DNA from: Gorsachius magnificus
Taxonomy: Eukaryota; Chordata; Aves; Pelecaniformes; Ardeidae
NCBI GenBank assembly: GCA_034008185.1
Contig: CM067082.1
Location: forward strand, 105,643,311 to 105,707,310
Length of the DNA stretch: 64,000 bases
Reading direction: 5' to 3'
Below, piece after piece: positions 32,216 through 45,805 of the stretch; the stretch's first letter is position 1, and every line of letters begins with the position of its first letter. The position numbers were made by a program, and so were the translations under genes. Below the pieces are notes generated by a model. The model made no database searches. It saw nothing but the letters and a program-made list of their open reading frames with translations, and had not been told where the DNA came from.

Positions 32216-32825
32216 GAATCACAGAATGGCAGGGGTTGGAAGGGACCTCCGGAGATCACCTAGTCCAATCCCCCTGCTCAAGCAGGTTCACCTAGAGCAG
32301 GTTGTACAGGACGTCATCCAGGCAGGTTTTGAATATCTCCAAAGGAGGAGACTCCACAAGCCCCCTGGGAAGCCTGTTCCATCCCACCCTCAAAGTAAAG
32401 AAGTTCTTCCTCACATTCAGCTGAAACCTCCTATGCTTCAGTGTGTGCCCATTGCCCCTTGTCCTGTCGCTGGACACCACTGAGAAGAGTCTGTCTCCAT
32501 CCCACCCTCAAAGTAAAGAAGTTCTTCCTCACATTCAGCTGAAACCTCTTATACTTCAGCGTGTGCCCATTGCCCCTTGTCCTGTCGCTGGACACCACTG
32601 AGAAGAGTCTGTCTCCATCCTCATGACATCCACCCTCAAGATATTTGTAAGTATTTATGAGATCCCCTCTCAGTCTTCTCTTCTTCAGGTTAAACAAGCC
32701 CAGCTCCCTTAGCCTTTCCTCACAGGGGAGACGCTCCAGTCCCCTCATCGTATTTGTTGCCCTCCTCTGGACTCTCTCGAGTAGTTTCTTATCCTTCTTG
32801 AACTGGGGAGCCCAGTGAAGCCCAT
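32216..32825 (-). mobile_element. CR1 non-LTR retrotransposon, 5'-truncated 3' fragment
   Basis: The minus-strand translation shows the C-terminal end of the CR1 ORF2 reverse-transcriptase polyprotein. Recognisable segments include [40 protein letters not shown] and RKNFFTLRV, followed by NRLPRG and [12 protein letters not shown]. The element's 3' end lies at the low-coordinate side, where the + strand reads as the reverse complement of the usual CR1 3' end (TCACAGAATGGCAGGGG). The 5' end is truncated near 32825, as is normal for CR1. An internal 118-bp tandem duplication interrupts the frame, so no complete ORF2 product is encoded. Similarity to avian CR1 subfamilies supports a bird or close sauropsid host. 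Confidence 0.95.
32381..32616 (-). repeat. 118-bp direct tandem duplication inside the CR1
   Basis: Copy 1 (32381-32498) and copy 2 (32499-32616) are adjacent and in the same orientation. By eye they differ at three positions, all within a short segment about 50 bases into the unit. Each copy encodes, on the minus strand, the same ORF2 stretch from a Phe-Ser-Val-Val-Ser-Ser segment to Leu-Arg-Val-Gly-Trp. The flanks share a short TCC-AT sequence at the junctions, which suggests a microhomology or slippage event after insertion. Confidence 0.93.
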
Positions 32826-35263
32826 GAAAAACACAGTTAGCAGGCACCTGTGAAACGCGTGCTCTGCACAGCTGGGTGAGATCACACAAGACATGGTGGC
32901 AGAGAGACAATGAGGGAGCAAACTTCTCCGGCAGGGTATTCTCTCACGAAGCCTGTGCTTTCTCCTAAGACGTCTAGACTGCTGCCTGACTTGACATAAT
33001 CTATTCCATAGCCATAGCCTGTGTTACGAGGTAGACAGGCAATATCCCTGGCCAGGATTCCCATCTGGTTTTTGAGGCGAGGAATTCACACTGCGTGGTT
33101 CTCTCTATCAGCTGCATGCAAACTTTGCGCTGTCTCGCAGCCCCCAGAATTTCCTTCACCACCTGTCTCTTTTAGTTCTCTTTGTCTCTCTGTTCTGTTC
33201 ATATTTCTTTCCAAATGATAAAGTACTTGGCCCAGAATGCTTTTGAGTTATGGAATACCGCAGGGACTTTTGTCAACATTCCCCATCTATGGAAGTTACA
33301 GTTTTATATGGGCAGAGGAAATTTAACTGTGGCACTGGAAATAATAACTCTTGTGACATAAAAAGTTGCTATTTATTACCTTCACCATCCTTGCAGCAGA
33401 TGCAGGGACTGGGTTCAAAGTCATGCCAAGGTTAAAGATCCTGTGTACATGCTCAGAGAATTGTTGGTGGAATATGTTTTAGTTCCATAACCGTGATGGG
33501 CCTGATCGACAGTGGTCTATGCAGAATGCTTAAAAGCTTTTCCATATGACTAGGAAGTTAGGAGTTGACAAATTTCCTCAGTGTTTATAATTAAAACCCA
33601 GAAGAAGATATTAAACAGTTACTGGTTTCTATGTTGTGGTCAATATTACGATTTATTGACTTGAGAACCAATATTGACTGAAGGGAAATTAAGCTTGATT
33701 TTTCCCCTAAGGCCTACCAAGTCTGGATGTTGACTGAAAACAGAAGGTTGCATGGTATAGACATCCAATAGCAACCTTTTCCAAGGATAGGAACTTGTTT
33801 CTTTGACTTTCAGAATGACTCCAACCTTTGTTACGATGTTTGTTACAATGCTTTACAGAAATTAGCATTACGGCATTGCTTTAAAGAGCCTTTTAATTGT
33901 GGATATGCCCCTTTGACATACAACTGTTGGGGTTATGTAGAGTGCATGAAAATGCCGGATTGGTAGCCTAAGGGAGGGAGCACTGTGTGTTGAGTGGGTA
34001 CAATATGAACAGCAGCAACAGGCGCTTCTTGCAGTGTCCTACTGTTACGTATCCATCTCGGGCTGTGACAGCACAGCTTGCTGAAGTCCACGGTTGGTAT
34101 CGTCCCTGTATCTATCCAGTCCTTGACTGTCTCAGAATTACTGCAAACCATCTGCTGACTTTTGTGACATGGACTGCTCCTTCCTGGGAAGGAAGAAAAT
34201 GCAGCTGAATTCATTCCAGGTCACCACTACTCCTGCTTTTGTGTTAGCGATTTTATCATTTAAAAACATCAGGTGCCTGAAAGAAGAGAGTTTGAGCCAG
34301 GAAAGTCAGAGATCAGAGCCTGATCTCATAAACCAATATATTATGTGACTATCACTTCTACATATACAGCATATGTATTTTTGCCTGCTTCTGACTGTTG
34401 CCTGAGTTATATACATTGCTAAAGATCTGAACACTGCTATTTTTTTTTAGCAGTCTGTATGAAATTAATCTCTTGCAGATGCTGGCTTGAGGCTGGCAGC
34501 ATCCTTCATTTTCAAGCTTAAGGTACTAATAAAATTCTTAAGTCTGCTTTCCATTCAGATGTGAGAAAGCCTTCGAGTTTGACATGAACCAACTCTTTGA
34601 TTCCTCTTTTGTCAGTGGTGAGAGTGGGGCTAGTTCAGCTCCCAGGGCTCCAGACAGAATTGTATTTCACAAAGTAGCCCAATAAGCCACTCAAGAGTTA
34701 GACCGAGAGAAGCAATTTACCCAGGAGTTTTTGACGCCTCCCTTCCTTGGCAGTTTGGAGCCTGTCAAATTACATGGTCAGACCAAATTCAGGCTTCTTG
34801 GTAGCTCAGCAAAAGGATTGTGTTGTGAGTTGAGTGTGGAATGATGAAGAGAGGATTACTGTGCTTATGTGCAATAGGAACAGAAACAATTTTTGTAATA
34901 TCGAGTGTCAACTGCAAGAAAACCAGCTTTATCTTAAGATTAATGTTATTTCTGAAAGCTGGCAAAGAGACACGTGATTTAGTTTTCAAGGCCTGCATTG
35001 GTTTCGTCCTCCTCTCTTGTAGTGCCCACTGCCTGCTTTGAATGGGAATACTCTTGCAAGTGCAGCGACACCCTGCTTGTCCTTTTGGCTCAGGAAAATG
35101 CATTATGTCCTGGTAGCTAGCATTTCCAGAAAACAGGAATAACTTCTTACAGAGTCTACCAGAACCCAGTTGCCTCAATATTAATAGTGTTCCCTTATAA
35201 ATCTTGTAAACATGAATGCTGTCTTTCTGTGCAGTAATCCAAGTGAAAGTGTGAAAAAATACC

Positions 35264-35278
35264 TTTTTTTTTTTTTTT
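35264..35278. repeat. Poly(T) run of 15 bases
   Basis: This is a simple homopolymer in the large intron with no recognised element attached. Confidence 0.9.
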
Positions 35279-35909
35279 GGTTGACCCTTTGTTTTACCCT
35301 TTTGCAGTACAGGTGTGACAGTGATGGAGGAACACGTTTACAGGTCTGTGGGACTGCTGGAAAAAAGATCCCTCCCAGGGCTGTTCACAAAGTGAATCAT
35401 TAGCCCAACTGTTACAATAAATACCACCACAGAGAACATGCAAGGATTTATCCAAAGGTCACATTCACCCAGAAGGTTTCTCTGCTGAAAGAAGCTCGCA
35501 GCTGTGCTAAGATTAAAGAGTGTCAGAGAACCATAATGTGTGCAGTTTTTTCACTCTGAGTAAAATATGAGCTGTTTGTCTAACAGCCCCAGTTGAGGGA
35601 TGCTAGTGTCAGACTGCCTTGGGGCTGTCATATATATTTCCAGTGGGTTTTCAGTGTTCAGGAATAATCTCCTCTTTGATGCATTTATCTGACACATCCT
35701 AAGCTTCTGCGATGCCCAGGAGGAGATCTTCCTCACGCTATTCTGAGAACTTTGATAGTTGCTCGGAAAAGGGAAGCGTAATGGGAACAGCCCAGACAAA
35801 CAGCTGAGGTCAAAGCCGTGTCCCAAAAATGGAAGTAGCCCGAACAAATCACTCACCTTCTCACTTGAACGTGCTTAATGCGCGGTGGGCCACGCTGAGA
35901 TGTGATAAG

Positions 35910-36219
35910 CATTTTATCTGCAGCAACAGGCAACTGCTTGGGTGAATAGTGACTGACAGGTTTGGGAGAAAGCCGTCGTGTGAGTTTTTACGCATGCATG
36001 TCAGGACGCAGTCATGTAGTTCAGTGCATGGCAAAATCTCTATGGCTAATCTTGCTTCTCCTTCCATTTTATCTGCAGCAACAGGCAACTGCTTGGGTGA
36101 ATAGTGACTGACAGGCTTGGGAGAAAGCCGTCGTGTGAGTTTTTACGCATGCATGTCAGGACGCAGTCATGTAGTTCAGTGCGTGGCAAAATCTCTATGG
36201 CTAATCTTGCTTCTCCTTC
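35910..36219. repeat. 155-bp tandem direct duplication, two copies
   Basis: Copy 1 (35910-36064) and copy 2 (36065-36219) lie head to tail. By eye they differ at two positions, about 99% identity. The unit starts at CATTTTATCTGCAGCAACAG and ends at CTTGCTTCTCCTTC. Nothing in it resembles a known mobile element. Parallel minus-strand ORFs of 75 and 61 codons arise only because the unit is open in that frame, and I do not call them genes. Confidence 0.95.
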
Positions 36220-39200
36220 CACTGATAACATTTTAAGGTTAGGAATAGTGTTATGAGTTTAATGCTGATTTAATTGGAGAAGCAAGAGTTTTGCCTTTAG
36301 CGGCGTAGGGTGGACTCTGGCCCACGGTTGCATGATGTCTCACTTGGTCTCTTTCTAGCAGATAGCACGGGTTATCTCCTCCCCTGCAGAGAGCAGGCCT
36401 GGCTTTCTGAGCTCAGGCAGGGCGCCTCATGCTTTCAGGACCACGTGCTGGCGTTCTCAGTGGTGGCAGTCCCCAGTAGATGCCGTGGAAGAATGCTGTG
36501 GTGGCAGAGAGGGACCCAGAGTGTTGCTGTACTGAATGTTCCTCGGGGAAGCAATTGTGGTTATTGTTGCATCTGTGGACAGTAAACAACTTAATCTTCT
36601 GACATTTGTGTTGCAGAAAACACCAGTGAAAAGCCATGAGAAAGTTTAATACAATTTTAATTGCCCTTTGTCATTTCCTACCCACAAGTCATTTATTCTT
36701 TATCGGAGGACTCCACATTGGAGATGCACATGTGCTCTCCTCCCGGGTTTCCATTGTGAGTAGATTTTTCTGAAAAAACTCCGTGGCATGTTTTTGCTCT
36801 GTATTTTACAGAAGCTTCAAGTGATCACCTCGTGAGAAGTAGACCCTACTGGGGATTACGCAACGGATTATAGGCAAATGTTTTGACAGGCCAGTAAGAA
36901 TTCTTCAGCAGCCAGTTAGCAGATTTGCAACCAGTAGGATTAGAAGTGACCTTCAGACTGACAGCACTCTCAGCAGTGTAGCCTCACTCGTTTGGATCAT
37001 CTCTGAACCTACTTTCTGTCTCTGTGAGTCCACATGATTCTTATGTTGGCTTGAGCTGGAGAGTCACATAAATGATTCTGGGTTGTTATAAGAGATGGAC
37101 TTCCATGTGTGATAGCCTTCAAATATGGAAAGCTGCCATGAAACACAACATGAGGAGAGAGGAAAACACCTGGGGCTGAGCCGGTGTCATGTTTCTATTT
37201 TACTTCCGAAAACCCTAAGTCTATATCCAATTGCACGAGATAATATACCCCAAAACTGTTGTCTTAGCTTGTGCAGAGCTCCTAGAGGACCTTAGTCAAA
37301 GCAGAGCACACAGCTTTTGGCAGAAAACCCAGAGGTTGAGTGGGTTTTTTTTTTCCCCTTGTTTAATACAAAGGTGATCCAGCCCTAATGAAGAAGCGCA
37401 GTACCCACTTTAATGTAGTATTTCTCTGTGTTATTATGACGCTGAATAGAAAACCTACAAGCAGTGCGGTGATATACTCAGCTGTAGCCCAGTTAGACAC
37501 AGGAGAAGGCCAGAGTCCCATTGCAAGGAAGTAATCCCTTTTCTTCAGGGCTTTCATTTTGAATTTCCAAAGTTTTTTTCTAAGCATAAAATTTTTTTGA
37601 CACCTTCAGGAAGTGGCTGGTGTTTTGGAGGTGGGTGAATGGGAGGTGTGAGGCTCTGCCAGCTCTGCCGTGTGTCACACATAAACCAGCCCAGGGATAC
37701 CTCAGTCAAAGTCTTAGTATGTGACTATGCAAGATAAAGCCTCCAAATTCAGAGAGAACCCTCTGAATGGCTGTCAGGAGCTACTGTGGAGTCTGTCCAA
37801 CTCCACCGACCTTACGGTGCAGGTGAGTTATCAGCTGTGCAGAATGCAGGCAGCCATTTAAATCACTTCCATGCCCATCAGTGCAGAGTTTTGCAGATGC
37901 ACACTTTGTTCCAAAGGCTGAAAACATGTGCCTGAAACACCTAGGCAAAAGGTACTTTAAAATTTATTTTGCATGTCTTTTATACATCCACCCTTCTTCT
38001 CTGTCTCTCAGGTACTCTAGCTCTATTGATGCATTCTTGCAAAAGAAAAACCGTAACAAAATCTCTCTTTAGAAAGAGATTTTGAAGCAGTGACCTTCTT
38101 CTGAACTTTACGTCATGGTTTCCGTTGGCCGTCATGCTTGGAGCAGTTTGAAATTTCCTGGCAGCTTATCCATTGGCTCAGCACTGGCGTTTTCACTTTG
38201 TCTTCGTTGCCCAATTAGTGGGCAGAGAGCAGAAACGTGCTTGTGGAGGGACTTGCTCTGCTGGGTTTAGGTCTCCAATGAGCCCAACAGCTTTGCTAAC
38301 GCCAATGTTCTCTGTTGAGCTTATGGCAGCATTGCTTGGGAGCGTGTTTTATGTAAGACAAGTTGGAGAGGCAGGCTGTAGAGGTTAGATTTGGCATCTT
38401 TTTCAGCTTGATGACTGGAGCGGCGAGGTTCGCACCAGATTTCAAAGTCCCTATGAGCTGGGGAGAGAGTCCAGTGCTGAGGGCAGCAGCTGGGTGCTTG
38501 ATCTGCCACTCACAAGTGAAAGGTATTTGCCACTTAGCTGATCTCTGGTGTCTGCATTTTCTGACTCGACTGCTGTGTGATTCCTGTGATGGTTGGAAAC
38601 AGCAATAAAAGTGGATTTAGAATGAAAAGGTTTAGTTCTGCCATGTGGTCTTTTGGAGTGCCATGGGTTTTCCTATGTAGGTTTCTGGGAAAAGGGCTGC
38701 TCCAGGGGCCAGAGGTGTTTGCTTCACGTTGTAGGAATTTGCACTCCAACAAGAATACGAAGCAGTTGAAAGTTCCCTGGAGATAAGACTGTGAGTGTGA
38801 CTGATAATGCAAATGGAATATCTAAACGGAGAAATTTATTTTGACTGTTGTTGCGTAAATGGATGCTTTTACAGGGGCTGTCCCTTTGCGGTGCAGCACA
38901 TGCAGAGAGCTAGGACCAAGTACTGCCGGTTGTTACTGGCTCCAAGGGGTGCTCTCAGTACAAGCCTGTGGCATGGCAATTTGTATCGCCCTCCTCGACT
39001 TTACACCAGCTCAGGGTCAGACCTTAATGGCCGAGTTTTCATCTGTCTCACTGCAGGTGAGATGATTTGCTTGAGGCCAGCCCACAAAATTGTACGTGCA
39101 GGTTCACATGTCTATTCAGGATTAATAGAGAAGTGTGTTTTAAGCCTAACCTAGAGAGCACGCAATGAATCATAGGGCCTGTGACTTCTGCTGTGTAAAA

Positions 39201-42200
39201 CAATAGAGCTATTTTCTTTGGTAATACAATAATATTAACAATAATTATAAATAATTGTAACAGTAAAGAAGCGTTGCTCCTAGCCAAGTTCTTCTTTTCA
39301 GCCTTTAACCTGACATTTCCCTATTTGTTTCATGAATGGAAAAACATCTCTGGGTCACTTTATTGCACAGAAAACAGGAAAAAGAAAATAAGTGCTGGGA
39401 TTGTCATCATGACTGATGGAATCTAGTCAGTTTAACAGATTTTTCACAAAGTTGCTGGAAAACTGATGCTGTTTTATTTCAGAATATAATATGGGACGGC
39501 ACTTGTTTCTTTTGTTGTCAAGACAAACTCTCCATTTTGAATGTCACCCCTCATGACCCCATTTTTGACCTGGATAGCTCAGGCCTGATTAATCTAAAAT
39601 GACGCAGCCAAGACCTTGGGCCAGGAGAGCGTATGTCTAGCAAATCTGGTAAATACGAGACGAGTAATATGATAATAGCGACGAGGCAGGGGCATCTTCC
39701 ACCCCTGAGCATACTCCCCACTGCTTTAGAAAGTCAGATGCAGCAGACCGTGTGCTACGCTTGCCCTTGCGGAGGCTTGGGATTTGGAAAGGCCAGACAG
39801 CACATGTCTGTGGGGCTCCAGGCAGCACCAGAGGAAGCCCTAGGAAGCACGTGTATCCCAGAAACATGATTTATATATCACTCTGTGGTCACAGGGTGTG
39901 ATCTGTACATTTTGTTCATCCTCAGGAATGCACTGGAAGTAAAAATAAAAAATGAGAGAGAGGGTCTGCCTACCACACAGAGATGGTCCGAGGCTTAGGC
40001 TTGCTAGCTGTGAAGCACCTTGTGAGGCAGAGCGATGGGGAGGGCAGCAGGTGGGGTCAGAGCCAGCTCTGCCCTTCTGCCTGCTGAAGACATGACTTGC
40101 ATCACTTCCCAAATTGTTGCCATTCCCATTCCTCCCCATAACTGCGTCCCTAAGGGGAAGGCAGAGGTTCCCTGGTTGGATCTGCCCATTGCCTTAAACT
40201 TAAGACTTGGCACTGTTTCTCTCTTCCATCCCCGCAGGTGTGAGATCTGACCATCAACGCAAATAATTTAACAACTTGCCTCTGGTTTGAATTGAGCCTG
40301 GGGCTGTAGGCTGTTTGCATTCAGTGAGCAGTACGCAAGCTGCATTAAATGAGACGGTGACTTCCCTCTGTTATTAAAAATTTACATAAATAATTAGCAG
40401 CAAAGTGGTATCCTCAGCAGAAGCTATGTAAAGATGCTGGAGTCCTTCCCCACCTTACAGCAATCACTGTCAATAGTCTGTGGAAATACATTGCTTTGCT
40501 TCATTTCTTGTTAAAAGGAGATTTTTAATGCCAGGGCTCTCACCCTGCCAGTGTTTTGTAAAGACAAAATTTAGGATTTTTCACAAGTTAAAAAGCACAA
40601 AAGCTGCACAAGTTTAGCAGGAAACATACAGGGGAAAATGGCATTTCAAGCTACTTTGACTTTAAAAATATTTATTGTATTAGCACATGAATGTAGTTAT
40701 GTTTTGGGGCTGTAAACATTTTTTACAGTGCGTTGACTTGTGCTATGCATTCACTTTTGAGGCTCCAAATTGCCCATGTACTTGTGTGTGAAATGAAGTA
40801 TGAAAATAGACCATGGGAAATTAAATGTTTGTGAGGCTTACCTGCTGATCTCAGGCATTCAGGGCTGCTTGCTATCATTACAACTTCTGACTGGCATTAA
40901 AAACCCCAAGTGGTAGGTTGGCTATTACCCTCATGGAGTTCATGGTGCAAGACAGCAATGTGCTTGTGGGTGACCAGTTCCCTCCCCGTCTTGCAGTTTG
41001 CAATCTTCGGAGCACATCAGCAATGTATTTTTGATTTCCTCAACTTTTAGATTCAATTTGAATGCAAAGAGAAGGAGATGAGCACTTTCTGAGGTGGGAA
41101 GTGGCGGCTGAGGCAAGAAGGGGGGAAGGGGAGTCCTTTATCTGGCACTACCACAAAAGCAGTTGAGTCAAGGCCTGAGGTTAGTTACGTATGAGACCAC
41201 TGTGGCTCTCCGCCGAGCCTCCCAAACCGACCGACTGGCTGCCTAGCTGGAAGATGCTTCAACCCCAGCTCCTTGGTGCTGCTGGGCCAAGCTGCTCCAC
41301 AGCTGGGCAGCAAGGGACTGAGTCCGGCCACACAGTCAGGCAGCCTCATGGGTTCCAGTGTCCTCAGAGCAAAGGCTTCACCTTGCTGTCCTTCACAGCT
41401 CTTCTTGTTCCTCTTGCTACCATATTTCATTTGAGCGGCAGGGGTGCAAAGCAGACTTGGGAAAAGACATGGCTTTCATGTGATTTCTGAAGAGAGATAT
41501 AAGCTCTGTGAAGGACCAGATGTAGGAGGGTTAGGGGGAACAATCTCATAAATTGTCACTGGTGAGACTATGATCATATGTGATATTATTCCACTGTTGA
41601 AAACAAATATAATGTATTACTGCAGAGCCAGATTTGGGGCTAGGAAAGTTGGGTAGAGATCCTTGCCTGGGGCTCTGTGAATCTCTGCTCTTTCTGGTGA
41701 AACTGGACTGATTTATGGTTGTGTCTGGAAACTAGAAGTGGCCCAACATGGATCCAGATCCAGAGGCAAATGTCCTTAAAATTGAGTGTTCCATTGTGCG
41801 TATGTGTGGATATGCGTATGGGGGATGGAGAATGAGTTTAGTTTGTTACTAAATTGGAACAGATGTTGGATCTGGAATTGGAGATTTTGGTTCTTGTCCT
41901 TGTCCTGTGGAAACAATGCAATGCTATCATTTCAACTGGTGACTTGGAGCTCGTGTGCGGCTTAGGTCTCAGTTGTGTTACCCTCTGAGCACTGAGGTTT
42001 GTCCAAACTGAAACACAAAATACAATTCAAATGTTATGATCTCAGAAAAACAAAATTGGAAGAAGATGTTGGTAACAAATGTTGATGCTCCTATGGACAG
42101 AAACCTTTCGAAGTCGCTCACGCTTTACTACTGTTGTTCTAAATGGGCCAGGTTGCGTGGGCAGCTCAAGATCATATATGAAAAGTAGATTAACTGCTAA

Positions 42201-44187
42201 TCCTACGTGTGATAGAACTGAAAATTATCTTTTTGGTTTTAAGACTTAATCCTCCTTTTCACTATTTTGAAATATGGCTAAGGAAAATCCTATATGAAAC
42301 AAACGGACAAAATCAGCATACAAGAGAAAAACTAATGAATGTACATGCTGAAAGGGAACATTTTATTCTCCCCAAGTAATTCATGCCATTTTATGGCTTA
42401 TTTGAAATGAAGTAGTCACTCCTGGCGGGATAGTGAGCAACTTGGCACATGTGTTCGGTTGCATCCATGGAGGAAAAAAACCAGCTCTTTCTGGAGAAAA
42501 GTCAGTATGTGAGCATGAGAGAACGTTTTCAGAGCTGGTCATGTAGGATGAGACGTCAAAAGCAGCTGGTGCTGGCCAACCATACCTGGCACTGCAAACA
42601 GAGTTTTACCCTGGGCTTCAACAGTGATGGAGTTATACCAACACCAAGTGTTTCTGGAAAATCTTAACTGTGAAAGAGCCTTCTTTTCTCAAGCCAGGCC
42701 GTGTCCTCCTGTAACCAGCTTTTCAGGAGAAGGGAGAAGTTGGCCTGAGGTTAACCACCACATGCCCAGCTGGGACCAGCTCAGAGATGGTGAATGTAGA
42801 AATGCTTAAAATATACTCCTTAGCCAAAGCTAGAGCTATTTGCTTAATACCCAAACATGCTTAACAATTTCTTAGAAATACAATTAGTCATTTCCAAGTC
42901 CTAGCTACTCTTTTTATTTAACCGTAACATCAAAAAGCCTTACTCATAGGTTAAGACCGTAGGGTGCTGTGTCAAACACAGATCAGAATCTCCGTGCTGC
43001 CCTCAAAAAGTTTACGTTTTAAAGAGGTATGTTTGTCTAGCTTTGCAGAGTTCAGGACAGTCTGTCCCATACAGTATTATATATTGTTCTGCCAGTACTG
43101 AGCTTCATTTGATAAAGAACCAGCCTGCCTTGCTGCTACAGCTTCCCCATCAAACTGCTTCCGCCACTAACATTTCAATGGGGTTGAAATGTGGGTGTAT
43201 TAAGAAGCAGAGAGAGCAAATCATAGTGGGGTGTCTGTAATGTCTTCAAGTGTCATGTTCTCCAGCCTTTCTCTTTGCCTGACATACAGTCAGATCTCAC
43301 TAACTCGGTAGAGTGGGGTCAGAACGCTGCTTACATGGAGTACCCTGTGGGGCTGAAAGCGCACACAGCAAGAAGTTTGTTTTAGGACTTAGTAGATGGC
43401 ATGCTGCCTTGGAAGGCAGTGCTGTAGTATAATCATCAGGATGCCTTGTAAAAACAGATCTGAAGGAGTACAAAGGAAAGCTATTTGCAATGCACAGCAA
43501 TACATTTTATTGAGTGTACACAACCAAGAAAGGTATTTTTCTGTACTTCTGAGCACATCTGTAGACACCCCTACAAGTATATTCCCAAAGAAGTTCTCTC
43601 TTCCCAATGTGAAATAAAGACCAAAGAGTAACAGCATGTGGGCATAAAAATTAATGTGACAGTTTGCATAAAAAGTAAAGGAGGGGGGGTAATACTCTGT
43701 TTTTCTGAGTTTCGTTTCTAAACATTTAATTCTGACCACCTCAAGTCTTCCTGCACTTTAACTTAACTACAACCTTTTTGTCACTTCCCGTCATGAAAAT
43801 TGTACAACATTTCTGTGAGATGATAAACAGGTGTTACTTTTCATTCTGGCGGCAACGGCATTTTGGTGCAGGATGAAATAATCCTACCATTAAATAAGAA
43901 GCTCACAGTGGTGTTGTGAAGCTTAATTTGTTTGGAAAATGCTTTGCAGTATTCAGATGAAAGGCACTCTGGATATTCAAAGTATTATTACTGCACAGCT
44001 GGTGGTCTACACACTGCAGATGTTTCTTCCATGCTGTTGCATGGTTACTTAAGTGGCTTCTTAGTGCAGATGTTCACGAGTGAGCATGCACAACCTCCTC
44101 CGCCTATGTTTTTTGACACGGGTTTTATTGCTGCTTGACTTTTGATCTTGAAAAGAATATTCCTCCACTGGTGAAGCTCGGGTTTTT

Positions 44188-44192
<5 letters not shown>

Positions 44193-44222
<30 letters not shown>
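44193..44222. repeat. Poly(T) homopolymer of 30 bases
   Basis: This is an uninterrupted run of T on the + strand, the longest homopolymer in the window. It is likely polymorphic in length and a place where sequencing or assembly may be inaccurate. Confidence 0.97.
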
Positions 44223-44225
<3 letters not shown>

Positions 44226-45805
44226 GCTAGTAGGTGCTACATGAGTGTGTGGCTATGTCCTTGTTGGTTCAGCCCCCATTGCAAGCAACAGCATCTGCAG
44301 ATATTTATTGTGGGCCTTTCTCTTTAGCCTCCATTTCCTTCTGTGGCTTTTACTCATTCCTACAGTGCTTGACTCTGGGGACTCTCTCTCTTCTGTTAAT
44401 ACTCTCACCATCACTCTCTTCATGCAGACATGATGATTCCCTTTGCACTCTTTGCCTAGATGGGAACAAGAACTTTGTTGCGTCTTGATTCTTTCTCTTC
44501 TCTCTGCTACTGTTACATAAAGGGATCTTGAAGAACTGCTGGGCTTGCCATTCACAATAATGTAATCTCTCTGAGAAGATTTCAAGATAAGACAAAATCC
44601 TAATTTCTGCATGTATGGTGCTATTCTTTCCTTATAAGTGGAGAGAGGTAAGGTCTGATTGCAGCTGGTGTCCACGTGGAGTGTGCTGAACATGCACAAA
44701 TTTCCATCGAGGTGCTATATGATTTCATCAACCTATCTGGTCAGAGAACAAATGTCAAAATTTATGTTCCTCTTGTTCGCTGTAATTCCAGAAAATGGCA
44801 AGATAACCAATGCAATAGAAGGGCAACTGAGTAAACTAGACTTTTGTCTAAACTGAAGTGCAATACATAGCCTATTGCGTTACTGACCTAGGAGTAGAAA
44901 AGGAGCAAATCTGTATCCGCACATGTGCACATGCAAAGAAAGAGGCAAGTACAGCAGAATGGTACCTGTTTGGGTTAACATACATCTTATTTGCAAGATT
45001 CACATGGGAGACAGAGCGGATTTAGTACAATATACTGGAGTTTTTCTTCTGAAGTATTCTGAAGAACAGATCTCTCTTGATAGCATGTTTAAGAGCCACA
45101 ATCCTGTAACTCAAAGGAATGAGTCCTGGCCACATATCTTTTTCTGGGAAACACTGTGAGAAAGCAGAGGCTTAAAGCTGGCTGCATCCATACAAATAAC
45201 TTCAGAGAGCAAGGAGAAACCACATTGCTTTCTGTAGCACTTTCTGAAGAATTCATCATAAATCAAAACAGAAGCCTCAGTCTTTATCCAGGGAAGTTTG
45301 ATCTGAAGGTGAGACACTTTGAGAAGACTAGATCCTGGTTACATGGTGAGGTGAATTGCATCTTAAAGACTTGGTCATGTCCCTTGATTTTTAAGTGTGT
45401 AACAATTTGCCAGTGCACATGAAATCTTCTAAATGGCATCCCTGAAGACCGTAGCTACTTTTAATACACAGAACTAATACAGCTTTTGCAGATATAGACA
45501 AGGTTTTTTACACTCCTGTGATCCTACTGAAGTGTCTCATCCTTTCTTTGCGTTCATCTTGGTAGATGTAGCTTTCATTCTGCCTACCTAATGTCTCTGA
45601 ACTGTAAGAGTTGCTATAGACATGTGTAACAGGATTTACCCCACTTTACTTCCCTACCGTTGCCTGCTCCAGGGGGACAGACATATAGCACTGCCTTTTG
45701 TCCAGACCCACATCTTTTTTTCTCCTGGACTGCTGGTACTGCAGTTATCCCTCTTCTTTCAGTGCAGCTATCTCTAATATTCATGTGGCCTGCAACACTG
45801 AAATA

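Noticed and set aside
32431..32910. 159-codon minus-strand ORF as a possible gene
   Set aside because: It is the C-terminal part of CR1 ORF2 in a truncated, internally duplicated element, not a host gene.
35861..36231. Two similar minus-strand ORFs suggesting a duplicated small gene
   Set aside because: The similarity comes entirely from the 155-bp tandem duplication. The ORFs have different starts and ends and no recognisable domain.
38058..38083. Short inverted repeat AAATCTCT ... AGAGATTT
   Set aside because: Eight-base arms in AT-rich sequence are expected by chance, and nothing nearby supports a function.
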